Assembly: GCF_001509475.1 (NCBI RefSeq)
Contig: NZ_LLZG01000356.1
Span: forward strand, 1-61,165
Reading direction: 5' to 3'
Length of the DNA stretch: 61,165 nt
Source: Streptomyces regalis
Lineage (GTDB): Bacteria; Actinomycetota; Actinomycetes; Streptomycetales; Streptomycetaceae
A program made the translations under genes and the position numbers. The notes under the pieces were generated by a model. It saw nothing but the letters and a program-made list of their open reading frames with translations, was not told where the DNA came from and did no database searches. Below, in pieces: positions 25,818 through 34,433 of this stretch (position 1 is its first letter; each line of letters begins with the position of its first letter).

Positions 25818-26291
25818 ATGAACGCCCGCCTGAACCTCTTCGAGAACCCGATCGCCGGCAAGGTCATCAAGCACTTCGCAGCGGCCGGCAAGGCGGTACA
25901 CGACTCACCGCTGCCGGTCAGCACCCAGCACCTTGTGACGCTCCGCGCCAGCCAGATCAACGGCTGCGGCTTCTGTACCGACATGCACAGCAAGGACGCG
26001 GTGGCCGCCGGCGAGGACTGGCTGCGCCTCAACCTGGTCGCGGCCTGGCGGGAGGCCACCTGCTTCACCGAGGCCGAGCGCGCCGCCCTGGAACTGACCG
26101 AGCAGGGCACTCGCATCGCGGACGGGGCCGGCGGGGTCCCGGACGAGATCTGGGAGAACGCCGCCAAGCACTACGACGAGGAGCAGCTCGCCGCCCTGGT
26201 GATCCTGATCGCCATGATCAACACCTACAACCGGCTGAACGTCATGATCCAGCAGCCCGCGGGCAGCTACCAGCCGGGACAGTTCGCCTAG
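25818..26291 (+). CDS. Carboxymuconolactone decarboxylase / AhpD-like family protein
   Basis: This 157-residue all-helical protein starts at ATG 25818 with AAGGGAG upstream. The redox motif NGCGFCTDMHSKDA carries the CxxC and following histidine that define AhpD-type peroxidase partners. The later part (LAALVILIAMINTYNRLNVM) is also typical. It probably supports thiol-dependent peroxide removal, but decarboxylase-type functions occur in the family. Confidence 0.9.
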   Translation: MNARLNLFENPIAGKVIKHFAAAGKAVHDSPLPVSTQHLVTLRASQINGCGFCTDMHSKDAVAAGEDWLRLNLVAAWREATCFTEAERAALELTEQGTRIADGAGGVPDEIWENAAKHYDEEQLAALVILIAMINTYNRLNVMIQQPAGSYQPGQFA

Positions 26292-26524
26292 CCAGGGGCG
26301 CTATAGCCAGCCGGGGCCGTCGCGCGCCAGCAGACAGCCCCGGCCCGGCACTGGCCCCGGTACGACCGCCCGACCCGCGGGAGGTCCGAGCGCCGTGCCT
26401 GTGAGCATCGAACCCGTCAGCACTGAACCTGTGCATCTCCAACCCCAAAATCACCTGGTCGAACTAGAGTTGTTCCTCTGAAGCGAGGCGACAGCAGCGC
26501 GGCACTGAGGGGGACAGGGGCAGC
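26292..26524 (+). promoter_or_regulatory. Promoter region of the caspase-HSP90 locus
   Basis: This 233-base gap contains a GC-rich stem region after the AhpD-like stop, then an AT-richer stretch. TAGAGT near 26465 is a plausible -10 element about 55 bases before the first start codon. GAGGGGGACAGGGG precedes ATG 26525. No regulator gene is linked. Confidence 0.4.
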
Positions 26525-26935
26525 ATGAGCGAGCAGGCCTTGGACCGGGTCGGGGAAACCGAGGGCACCACGGAGGACGATACGGTCCAAGCCACGGTCG
26601 ACGGGCAGACCCTGCCCTTCTGGGTGGTGGCGACCGAGGAGGACATCGCCCTCGCCGCGCAGAACAGCGACACCATGGGAAGCCTTTTCAGCCGTGACGG
26701 CGACGCCGTGCTGCGCGCGGTGCCGCTCGGCCCGCTCCGCAAGAACCTCGCGGATGCCGTCGACGCCCTTCAACAGATCTTCCAGGAGGTCGCCGACCGT
26801 GGCGGGCCCCTCCCCTTGGCCGAGGCTCAGCTCTCCTTCCAGGTCACCGCGAGCGGAGGCATCCAGTTCGTCGGCTCCGGTGGGCAGATGCAGGGCTCCC
26901 GCAGCCTGACGCTGACTTTCAAGCGGCCCGCCTGA
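26525..26935 (+). CDS. Trypco/Pepco-like small conflict-system protein
   Basis: This 136-residue soluble protein has an acidic N-terminus, a short beta segment (LPFWVVATEEDIALA), a helical stretch (LRKNLADAVDALQQIFQEV) and C-terminal strands ending SLTLTFKRP. The layout matches small Trypco1/Pepco-type (CU044_2847-like) domains that co-occur with peptidases and NTPases in actinobacterial conflict systems. It lies 13 bases before the caspase-HSP90 gene and is surely co-transcribed. It may carry signals or serve as a substrate of the caspase; that is inference. Confidence 0.7.
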   Translation: MSEQALDRVGETEGTTEDDTVQATVDGQTLPFWVVATEEDIALAAQNSDTMGSLFSRDGDAVLRAVPLGPLRKNLADAVDALQQIFQEVADRGGPLPLAEAQLSFQVTASGGIQFVGSGGQMQGSRSLTLTFKRPA

Positions 26936-26948
26936 ACAGGCGCTGCCC

Positions 26949-29900
26949 ATGCAGAAGCACAAGGCGCTGCTCATCGGGGCGAGCGACTACTCCGACAGCC
27001 CCAGCTTCGGTGACCTGCCCTTCGTACGTGACGACCTCCAGCGGCTGCGCGAGGTCCTGACCAGCCGTGGCTTCCAGGCCGACGTCTTCGAGCACCGGCG
27101 CGGCATCACGGTGAACACCGTCCGCGGCGCGATCCACGGATTCCTCGGCGGCGCCCGGCAGGGCGACACCCTGCTCGTCGTGCTGAGCGGACACGGTCTC
27201 CACATCGAAGGCAAGGACTACCTGGTCCCCGAGGACGCGCCCGACACGGACCCGTTCATCGAGAGCTGCATCGAGGTCGGCTGGCACCAGCACGTGGAGC
27301 GGTCCCCGGCGGAACGTGTCGTCTTCCTGATCGACACCTGCCGCGAGGGCAGGATGCCGGACACCAAGTCGGTCCCCGGCACCCGACGTTGGAAGCCGCC
27401 GGAGATCATCGCCACCCTGCGCCGCAAGGTCGCCTACGTCCACGCCTGCGCGGCACCGGAAGTCGCCCGGTTCATCAGGGAGACGGACACCCCGCGGCCC
27501 GGACACGACATGGGGGCGCGGCAGGGCGAGTCGTTCAGCATCTTCTCGCGCGCCGTCGCCGACGTGATCACGGCCGATCCGCACGCCCTGCGGCTGCGGG
27601 AGTTCGCCGTACAGGTGCAGGAGCGGGTCGACGAGTACTACCGCGCCTACGGCAAGCCGAACCCCCCACAGCAGGTGAAGGTCACCTGCGAGACGGACGC
27701 CGACGGCGGGGACTTTCCGCTCCTGCCCGGGGCAGAACGACGCACTGAGGTTCACCCCTGGGTGCGCGGCGTGGACGAGTACCCCTGGCACCGCACCCCG
27801 GAGGGCCCGTCCCGGGAGACCTTGCAGGACATCTGCCGGGCCCTGGCGGACCGGCTGGCGCAGGCGCACGACAAGGCTTCACGCGCCCTGAGCGGCGACC
27901 CCTGGCGCGACGGCGATCTGGCCGCGCGTACCCACAAACGGCTCGGCTTCCTCGTCAGCAGGCTCACCGAGGGAGTACGGCTGTCGCCGACCGAGTCCGC
28001 ACTCACCTACCTGTTCCCGCTGATCGCCCAGACCTTCTGGGCCCAGGAGGCGGCCCAGCGCGTCGGCGTCCTCACCTCCGGCCCCTCGGCCTGCGGACCC
28101 GACCAGAGCCGCTTCCAGAAGTTCGCTCAGGGGTTCCCCAGGCTCAAGCGGCGGCTGATCGCTCTGGAACACCAGAGGGCCGCGGGCAGATCCTCCGAGC
28201 AGAAAGAGGCAGCCCGCGCCTCCATGGAGCGGATTCGATGGTGGCTGTTCCACCGCTGGCTGATCCAGCAGCCCGAGCTGTACTCGGCCGAGCGGCTGAA
28301 GGAACTCCTCGGCGACCTGACGTCCGGCGGCGCGCATCCTCAATGGATCAACGACGCCCTCTCGCCCGAGCGCCTGATGCAGCTTCTGCGCGAGCACCGG
28401 GCCGCCCCGTTCAGCATGCGCCTGTCCACCACCGACCCGGCCCCGGGCGGGCACCGGGAGGACCGGGTGGTCATCGCCGCCAGCACCCTGGTGGAACAGG
28501 TGGTGCGCACCTCGCTGGTCACCGCCTTGGTCAAAGCGGCGCAGGCCATGGCCGTGGACCCGCTGGACCTGCCGGAGATCGTCGTCGAGCACCTCGGCAT
28601 CCACGACAGCGTGGATCTGAACCAACTGCTGACCACTGTCCGCCAGTCCGACTGGCAGGCCTCCGGCCTGGGCCGTTCCCTGAACGCGGTGTGCACCCAC
28701 CCGGCCGTCCAGGTGGCCCTGCGCGAACACGCGGTCCGGGTCGACGTACTGCTGCGCGACATCGACCGCGGCGACCATCCGGCCCTCGATCCACTCGAAG
28801 GGCTGCCGCCCTACGCCGACGGCAGCCGCGTACGCCTCGACGGCAACACCCCCGACGAGCTCTCCGACGGCATTCGCTTCCAGCTCGCCGAGGACCGCGT
28901 CCAGGAGCTCCTCATGGGCGAGGAGCTGTACGGCGACAGTGATCTGGCCGTCCGCGAGCTGTACCAGAACGCGCTGGACGCCGTCCGCTACCGGGACCGG
29001 CGCACGGAGTACCTGCAACGCACCGACCGCCCGGTCAACGGCTGGGAGGGCCGCATCACCTTCGCCCAGGGCGTCCGCTCCGACGGCCGCCCGTACCTCG
29101 AATGCCGCGACAACGGCATCGGCATGGGCATCACCGAACTGAGCACGGTGTTCTCCCAGGGCGGCGCCCGCTTCGTCGACCTGCCCGAGTACATCGAGGA
29201 ACAGGCGGCCTGGGCGGAACTGCCGGGGCCCAAGCTGCGGCTTCACCCCAACTCCCGTTTCGGAATCGGGGTGTTGAGCTACTTCATGCTGGCCGACGAG
29301 ATCGTCGTACGGACCTGCCGGATGGGGCGCGAGGACGGCCGACCAAGGCGGCTGTTGCAGGTGACGATCGCCGGGCCGGGGAACTTCTTCCGGGTGGAGG
29401 ACCAGGGGGAGGGCAGACCGGAGGACATCGGTACGACCGTCACGCTGCTCCTGGGGAAGGAACACAGGTCGGTCTCCTGCCTGGAGGCGCTGGGGAAGGT
29501 GTTGTGGGTGGCGCCCTACCTCACGGAGGCCACTCATGGGGCGCGAAGCCTGAAGTGGCTGCCGGGGGAACTCTCGCGGGTCGCTCTCGCAACGTCCAAC
29601 CCTTACCGGTTCGCCCGCAAGGGCCACACCGTGTGCATCGACTCCGCGGACCCGAATCTCTGGTGGGTCGAAGGCCGGGGCGCCGTGCTGGCGGACGGCG
29701 TGTACGCGGAGACCGACAACGAGGCCTACAGAAGCGACGTTCACGGCGCCATCATCAACCTCCGGGACGAGAAGTCACCGGAGCTGACTGTGGACCGCAA
29801 GACGCTGCGCTCCGTTGACCTCGCCCACGTGAAGGCCTGCATGATCGCTGCCGTCCCCAGCCTCACGGACCCCGACAGCGGACTGCCCAACGCGTCGTGG

Positions 29901-31748
29901 CTGGGGGCATGCAGTAGCTGGTCCGTGCCCGTAGCCGACGCCGTCGCCGAGCACGCCCGGCACACGGACATGTCCTGGAAGCTGACGGACGGATACTCGG
30001 TCCCCTTCAGCCGGCTCGGCTTCTTCCCGCCGGACATCGATCTGCTGTGCCTGGTCACGGGTGACTACAGGGAGGCCGACCCGGCGCTGTCCGCCTCCTT
30101 CTTCGCCAACGTGCCACTCCCGGTGCTGCGCTGGCGCCTGCGGACGCTGTACCGTGCCGGCTTCGGCGGCCCGGTCTCGCTGCCGGACACGGACGCCCCG
30201 GACTCGCTCTGCGCCCGCCCGTCGGACTTGGTGCTGCTGTGCGCCGACCGTACCGAGTTCCTCAACTGGAGCACCTGGCACGAAGGGTGGCTGAAAGGCC
30301 CGCGATCCTCGTTCTTCCTCCACGGATCCGCGCCTTCGCAGCCGCTCGCCGACACCGGCTGGGGCAGCCTCGGCCTGTTGTTCCCCTGGCGGGACCCGGC
30401 GACCACCGTGAGCACCGCCGACCTCTTCCGGCTCAGCTCGGCGGTCGAACGAGCGCCGGCCGACATCGCGGAGCGCCTGACAGCCCTGGAGTACCGCGTC
30501 GAGCCCTTGTCGGGCTGTTCCGCGGCCCAGTACGACGACCTGCCGCTCCTGCGTCCGGTGGGCGATCTGTCCGACTGGCTGTCTCCGGGGGCGACGCTGA
30601 CGGGCGCCCAGATCGCGGTCAGTGCGGCGCTGGCCGCCTGCTCCACGCCTCGGGCCGCTCGGCGGCTTGCGGAGCTGGGCTTCGCGGTTCCGGCGGAATA
30701 CCCGGTCAAGGAAGACTGGACCAAGGAGGAGTACAGCGTCGTCGCGAAGCTGTGGGACCCGTACTACACACCGCTCTCGCCCCAGGAAGCCGTGCACGTC
30801 TCTCCGGCCCAGCTGAGAGACGTGACCCACCAGACGGACCTTCCCCTTCGCTTCGTCACGGAGCTCCTCTCCAACCTCGGATTCCAGCTGCCCCCGGATG
30901 CCTCAGCGCTCCCGGAGCTGACCGACGACGACCGGGCCCTGATCGGCGGTCCCATGGTGCGCGTGGACAGGGAGATCCCGCTCCGCTACCTGGTGGACAC
31001 CGCCCGCCGCTTGGGCCGTCCTGTCCTCGATGTGGCCGAGAGGCTGCGCGAACTCGGGTATGCGGTGCCGGACATACCGGATGACGACCACTTGCCCACA
31101 CGGGATGAGATCGTTCTCCTCGGCACGCACTACGCCCTCGCAGACACCGGAAGCCCGGTGCCCCTGGGGGATGTGGTGGAAGTCGCGAGCCGCACCGAGA
31201 GCTCCCTGGCGGAGGCGGCCGACCGGCTCACGTCCCTGGGTTACCGATTCGGTTTCGATCCCGCAGCTCTCTCACATTTCAGGAAACGGGACGTCGAGGT
31301 CCTCTCGTTCGGCGTCGACCTGGGACGGTGGCCGAGCCCGGAACGCTTCGGCACGGTGTCCCTCACCGCACTCCACGCCGCCGCCCTGCGGACCGACAAA
31401 GATCACCCCAAGGTCGCCCACTCCCTCAGGGCCCTGGGCTTCGACGTCGCGTCGGAACCCGAGGGCTGGTACATGGAGCGCATGTGGGAATGGGAACTGT
31501 CCCGGTGCCTCAAGATCCCGGACGCCACGCCGGCCATGCCGCCCGATCCCTCCTGCTCCCTGGTCACGCTGGCGCTAGTGGCGATGCGAGCCGGCAAGTC
31601 CCTCCGCGAAGCCGCTCTGAGGGCCACCGAGTGGGGCATCCGTCACGACGCCGAGACCTGGTTCACCCCCGCCGAGGCGGAGCCTCCCGCCCCTTCGGCC
31701 TCCGCAACCCCGCCCCCAGCAGCAACCGCACCACCTCACGACTGCTGA
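26949..31748 (+). CDS. Caspase-like protease + HSP90-type ATPase + winged-HTH repeats (1599 residues)
   Basis: Residues 1-245 are a caspase/metacaspase-like C14 domain: KALLIGASDYSD, catalytic His82 in LSGHGLH and Cys131 in LIDTCREG. Residues about 250-640 are helical with no clear family. Residues about 640-860 are an HSP90/GHKL ATPase: N-box ELYQNALDAVRYR (about 669), G1 DNGIGMG (about 720), RFGIGVLSYFM and GTTVTLLL. Residues about 1140-1575 contain seven or more related units of 65-70 residues, each ending like LRELGYAVP, LAELGFAVP or LTSLGYRFG, typical of winged-HTH repeats. No membrane segment or signal peptide is present. An ATP-gated suicide or defence protease is inferred. Confidence 0.88.
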   Translation: MQKHKALLIGASDYSDSPSFGDLPFVRDDLQRLREVLTSRGFQADVFEHRRGITVNTVRGAIHGFLGGARQGDTLLVVLSGHGLHIEGKDYLVPEDAPDTDPFIESCIEVGWHQHVERSPAERVVFLIDTCREGRMPDTKSVPGTRRWKPPEIIATLRRKVAYVHACAAPEVARFIRETDTPRPGHDMGARQGESFSIFSRAVADVITADPHALRLREFAVQVQERVDEYYRAYGKPNPPQQVKVTCETDADGGDFPLLPGAERRTEVHPWVRGVDEYPWHRTPEGPSRETLQDICRALADRLAQAHDKASRALSGDPWRDGDLAARTHKRLGFLVSRLTEGVRLSPTESALTYLFPLIAQTFWAQEAAQRVGVLTSGPSACGPDQSRFQKFAQGFPRLKRRLIALEHQRAAGRSSEQKEAARASMERIRWWLFHRWLIQQPELYSAERLKELLGDLTSGGAHPQWINDALSPERLMQLLREHRAAPFSMRLSTTDPAPGGHREDRVVIAASTLVEQVVRTSLVTALVKAAQAMAVDPLDLPEIVVEHLGIHDSVDLNQLLTTVRQSDWQASGLGRSLNAVCTHPAVQVALREHAVRVDVLLRDIDRGDHPALDPLEGLPPYADGSRVRLDGNTPDELSDGIRFQLAEDRVQELLMGEELYGDSDLAVRELYQNALDAVRYRDRRTEYLQRTDRPVNGWEGRITFAQGVRSDGRPYLECRDNGIGMGITELSTVFSQGGARFVDLPEYIEEQAAWAELPGPKLRLHPNSRFGIGVLSYFMLADEIVVRTCRMGREDGRPRRLLQVTIAGPGNFFRVEDQGEGRPEDIGTTVTLLLGKEHRSVSCLEALGKVLWVAPYLTEATHGARSLKWLPGELSRVALATSNPYRFARKGHTVCIDSADPNLWWVEGRGAVLADGVYAETDNEAYRSDVHGAIINLRDEKSPELTVDRKTLRSVDLAHVKACMIAAVPSLTDPDSGLPNASWLGACSSWSVPVADAVAEHARHTDMSWKLTDGYSVPFSRLGFFPPDIDLLCLVTGDYREADPALSASFFANVPLPVLRWRLRTLYRAGFGGPVSLPDTDAPDSLCARPSDLVLLCADRTEFLNWSTWHEGWLKGPRSSFFLHGSAPSQPLADTGWGSLGLLFPWRDPATTVSTADLFRLSSAVERAPADIAERLTALEYRVEPLSGCSAAQYDDLPLLRPVGDLSDWLSPGATLTGAQIAVSAALAACSTPRAARRLAELGFAVPAEYPVKEDWTKEEYSVVAKLWDPYYTPLSPQEAVHVSPAQLRDVTHQTDLPLRFVTELLSNLGFQLPPDASALPELTDDDRALIGGPMVRVDREIPLRYLVDTARRLGRPVLDVAERLRELGYAVPDIPDDDHLPTRDEIVLLGTHYALADTGSPVPLGDVVEVASRTESSLAEAADRLTSLGYRFGFDPAALSHFRKRDVEVLSFGVDLGRWPSPERFGTVSLTALHAAALRTDKDHPKVAHSLRALGFDVASEPEGWYMERMWEWELSRCLKIPDATPAMPPDPSCSLVTLALVAMRAGKSLREAALRATEWGIRHDAETWFTPAEAEPPAPSASATPPPAATAPPHDC

Positions 31749-31950
31749 CCTCCACCGCCCCGGCCCGCACCACGTCGGCGTAACGGTGCGACGGGATGTC
31801 GTAGTGATCCCGCTCGAAGGCGTGCCGCGGCACGCCCAACTCGTCGGCGAACGCGTGCAGTTCGTCGTACGACACGTCGCTCACGAGGTGGGACCACATC
31901 CGGCCGTGCCCCGGCCAGGTCGGGGGGTCTATGTAGATCGCCACGGTCAC
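31663..31950 (-). CDS. DUF4031 domain protein
   Basis: This 95-residue protein starts at GTG 31950, overlapping the upstream stop (GTGA). It shows the DUF4031 signature: IYIDPPTWPGHGRMWSHLVSD, YDELHAFADELG, HYDIPSHRY. Its last 86 bases lie antisense to the end of the caspase-HSP90 gene, an unusually long convergent overlap. The function of DUF4031 is unknown; it is common in actinobacteria. Confidence 0.88.
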   Translation of the reverse strand: MTVAIYIDPPTWPGHGRMWSHLVSDVSYDELHAFADELGVPRHAFERDHYDIPSHRYADVVRAGAVEVSSREVVRLLLGAGLRRPKGREAPPRRG

Positions 31951-32354
31951 GCGCTCCCCGACGAGGACGGCGCCCCGCCCGGCCCCGCCGACCCCAGCTC
32001 CCCCACCGCCGCGACCTTCACCCCCGCCTGATGGCACACCCAGTGCGGGTCGGGGCCGAGCTCCGGCTCGACCTCCAGCGCATGCGGATCGCCGGAGCCG
32101 CACACCGGGCACAACGGCCAGCGCCCGTACCGGTCCAGCAGCGCGTCCTGTACGTCCTGGGCGACCAGCCCGGCCACGTACTCCACGCCGTCCGGCCACT
32201 GCTCCACCCACCAGCGCCGCTGTACGACCGCCTCCTCGACCAGCGACACGACGTCCGCCTCGGCGACCTCGCCCGCGACCAGGTCGGCGAGTACGAGGGC
32301 GCGGGCCGTGTGCAGCGCCTGCTCCAGGGGACTGAGCGGACTGATGGGTTCCAT
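31947..32354 (-). CDS. Hypothetical protein, 135 residues
   Basis: It starts at ATG 32354. The first 75 residues are helical and acidic (LEQALHTARALVLADLVAGEV...). A CPVCGSGDPHALEVEPEL segment and a later VCHQAG suggest a zinc site. It is translationally coupled to the DUF4031 gene downstream and divergent from murR. A Streptomyces-type conserved hypothetical; no function assigned. Confidence 0.78.
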   Translation of the reverse strand: MEPISPLSPLEQALHTARALVLADLVAGEVAEADVVSLVEEAVVQRRWWVEQWPDGVEYVAGLVAQDVQDALLDRYGRWPLCPVCGSGDPHALEVEPELGPDPHWVCHQAGVKVAAVGELGSAGPGGAPSSSGSA

Positions 32355-32390
32355 GCACCTATTGTGCGCACTCTTGACCACGGCTCGGTG

Positions 32391-32407
32391 TTGAAAATAC
32401 CTTTCAA
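32391..32407. promoter_or_regulatory. Candidate MurR/RpiR operator and promoter
   Basis: ttgaaa-atacc-tttcaa is a perfect inverted repeat of the kind bound by RpiR-family regulators. It overlaps a candidate promoter (TTGACC at 32374, TACCTT at 32398) and ends 2 bases before the GTG start of the regulator gene, suggesting autoregulation. Confidence 0.6.
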
Positions 32408-32409
32408 GG

Positions 32410-33324
32410 GTGACCCGTGACGTGAAGGAAACTTTCGCAGGGCGGGTGGGCGCGGCCCCCGCACCCGCCGCCCTCGCCGCCAAGGTGCGCACGCTCGCCC
32501 CGTCGATGACCCGCTCCATGCAGCGCGTCGCCGAAGCGGTCGCGCACGACCCCGCGGGCTGCGCGGCCCTCACGGTCACCGGCCTCGCCGAACTCACCGG
32601 CACCAGCGAGGCCACCGTCGTCCGCACCGCCCGCCTCCTTGGCTACCCCGGCTACCGCGACCTGCGCCTCGCCCTCGCCGGCCTCGCCGCCCAGCAGCAG
32701 TCGGGCCGCGCGCCCGCCATCACGACCGACATCGCCGTGGACGACCCGATCGCCGACGTCGTCGCCAAGCTCGCCTACGACGAACAGCAGACCCTCGCCG
32801 ACACGGCCGCCGGCCTCGACACGGCCCAGCTCGGAGCGGCCGTGTCGGCCGCCGCCGCGGCCCGCCGTATCGACGTGTACGGCGTCGGCGCGAGCGGGCT
32901 GGTCGCGCAGGACCTCACGCAGAAGCTGCTGCGGATAGGGCTGATAGCCCATGCGCACAGTGATCCGCATCTCGCCGTGACGAACGCGGTGCAGTTGCGG
33001 GCCGGTGACGTCGCCATCGCCATCACGCACTCCGGTTCGACCGGGGATGTCATCGAGCCGTTGCGGGTGGCTTTCGAGCATGGGGCCACGACGGTTGCCA
33101 TCACGGGGCGGCCGGATGGGGCCGTGACTCAGTACGCCGATCACATACTGACGACGTCGACGGCGCGGGAGAGCGAGCTGCGACCGGCGGCGATGTCGTC
33201 CCGTACGAGTCAGCTTCTTGTGGTGGACTGCCTGTTCGTGGGGGTGGCTCAGCGGACTTATGAGACGGCGGCGCCTGCGTTGTCCGCGTCGTACGAAGCC
33301 CTTGCACATCGTCACCGTAGATAG
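32410..33324 (+). CDS. MurR/RpiR family transcriptional regulator
   Basis: This 304-residue protein has an N-terminal HTH_6 domain (MTRSMQRVAEAVAHD, LAELTGTSEATVVRTARLLGYPGYRDLR) and a SIS sugar-phosphate-binding domain (RIDVYGVGASGLVAQDL, AITHSGSTGDVIEPL, ELRPAAMSSR). The next gene is murQ, so the ligand is probably N-acetylmuramic acid 6-phosphate. TACCTT ends 6 bases before the GTG, implying a leaderless message overlapping its own operator. Confidence 0.93.
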   Translation: MTRDVKETFAGRVGAAPAPAALAAKVRTLAPSMTRSMQRVAEAVAHDPAGCAALTVTGLAELTGTSEATVVRTARLLGYPGYRDLRLALAGLAAQQQSGRAPAITTDIAVDDPIADVVAKLAYDEQQTLADTAAGLDTAQLGAAVSAAAAARRIDVYGVGASGLVAQDLTQKLLRIGLIAHAHSDPHLAVTNAVQLRAGDVAIAITHSGSTGDVIEPLRVAFEHGATTVAITGRPDGAVTQYADHILTTSTARESELRPAAMSSRTSQLLVVDCLFVGVAQRTYETAAPALSASYEALAHRHRR

Positions 33325-33344
33325 ACCGTGGGTCCGACCGTTGC

Positions 33345-33425
33345 GAGGGTCTGCGGGTCCGATGTGGCTGGTCGCGCCCACGCGGCGGTAGCCGCAAATT
33401 CAACACGGCCCGCGCCCCCAGGGCG
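33345..33425 (+). repeat. Dispersed palindromic repeat, copy 2
   Basis: Same element as at 21466-21545, in the same orientation: ggctggtcgcgcccacgcgg, a gccgcaaattcaacac middle and cgcgccccca end, preceded by gtctgcgggtccgatg. It lies between murR and murQ and could influence readthrough between them. Confidence 0.75.
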
Positions 33426-33460
33426 TCAAGCACACCGAAGTCGAAAAGAGCCGTCCCCCC

Positions 33461-34393
33461 ATGACCTCCACTTCCAACCCCCGTGACCTCCGCTCCGAGT
33501 TGGACTCCCTCACCACCGAGGCCTTCCGGCCCGAGCTCGCCGAGATCGACCGACTCCCCACCCTCGACATCGCCCGGCTCATGAACGGCGAGGACGCGGC
33601 AGTACCCAATGCCGTAGCCCCGTGCCTCCCCGAGATCGCCGCCGCCATCGATGCCACCGCCGACCGGATGGCACAGGGCGGCCGTCTCGTCTACGCCGGT
33701 GCCGGCACCGCCGGTCGCCTCGGCGTGCTCGACGCGTCCGAGTGTCCGCCCACCTTCAACACCGCCCCCTCCCAGGTCATCGGGCTCATCGCGGGCGGCC
33801 CGGAGGCCATGGTCACCTCGGTCGAGGGGGCCGAGGACTCCAAGGAGCTGGCCCGCGCCGATCTCGACGCGCTCGCGATCGGTTCCCTCGACACGGTGGT
33901 CGGCATCTCGGCCTCCGGGCGGACGCCGTACGCGATCGGGGCCGTCGAACATGCCCGTGCCCAGGGCGCGTTGACGATCGGGCTGGCCTGTAATCCGGGC
34001 AGCGCGCTCGGGGCGGCGGCCGACCATGGGATCGAGATCGTCGTCGGTCCGGAGCTGCTGACCGGCTCGACCCGGCTGAAGGCCGGCACCGCGCAGAAGC
34101 TGGTCCTCAACATGCTGTCGACGATCACGATGATCCGGCTCGGCAAGACCTACGGGAACCTGATGGTCGACGTCCGCGCCTCCAACGACAAGCTGCGGGC
34201 CCGCTCCCGCCGTATCGTCGCGCTCGCCACGGGCGCTCAGGACACGGACATCGAGCGGGCCCTGACCGAGGCGGGCGACGAGGTGAAGACCGCGATCCTG
34301 GTCCTGCTGGCGGACGTGGACGGCGCCACGGCCACCCGTCTCCTGGAGGAATCGGGCGGCCACCTGCGGGCCGCGCTGGCGTCGGCCACCTGA
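33461..34393 (+). CDS. murQ: N-acetylmuramic acid 6-phosphate etherase
   Basis: MurQ cleaves the lactyl ether of MurNAc-6-phosphate to GlcNAc-6-phosphate and D-lactate in peptidoglycan recycling. The 310-residue protein shows LIYAGAGTSGRLG-type glycine loop (LVYAGAGTAGRLG, with Ala for Ser), LDASECPPTF, IAGGPEAM, the catalytic Glu in SVEGAEDS, VGISASGRTPY and NLMVDVRASNDKL. Cytosolic. It is probably controlled by the upstream MurR. Confidence 0.96.
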   Translation: MTSTSNPRDLRSELDSLTTEAFRPELAEIDRLPTLDIARLMNGEDAAVPNAVAPCLPEIAAAIDATADRMAQGGRLVYAGAGTAGRLGVLDASECPPTFNTAPSQVIGLIAGGPEAMVTSVEGAEDSKELARADLDALAIGSLDTVVGISASGRTPYAIGAVEHARAQGALTIGLACNPGSALGAAADHGIEIVVGPELLTGSTRLKAGTAQKLVLNMLSTITMIRLGKTYGNLMVDVRASNDKLRARSRRIVALATGAQDTDIERALTEAGDEVKTAILVLLADVDGATATRLLEESGGHLRAALASAT

Positions 34394-34433
34394 CCGCGCC
34401 CTGTCCGGCCAACCCCCCTGTTAGCGTGACCAC

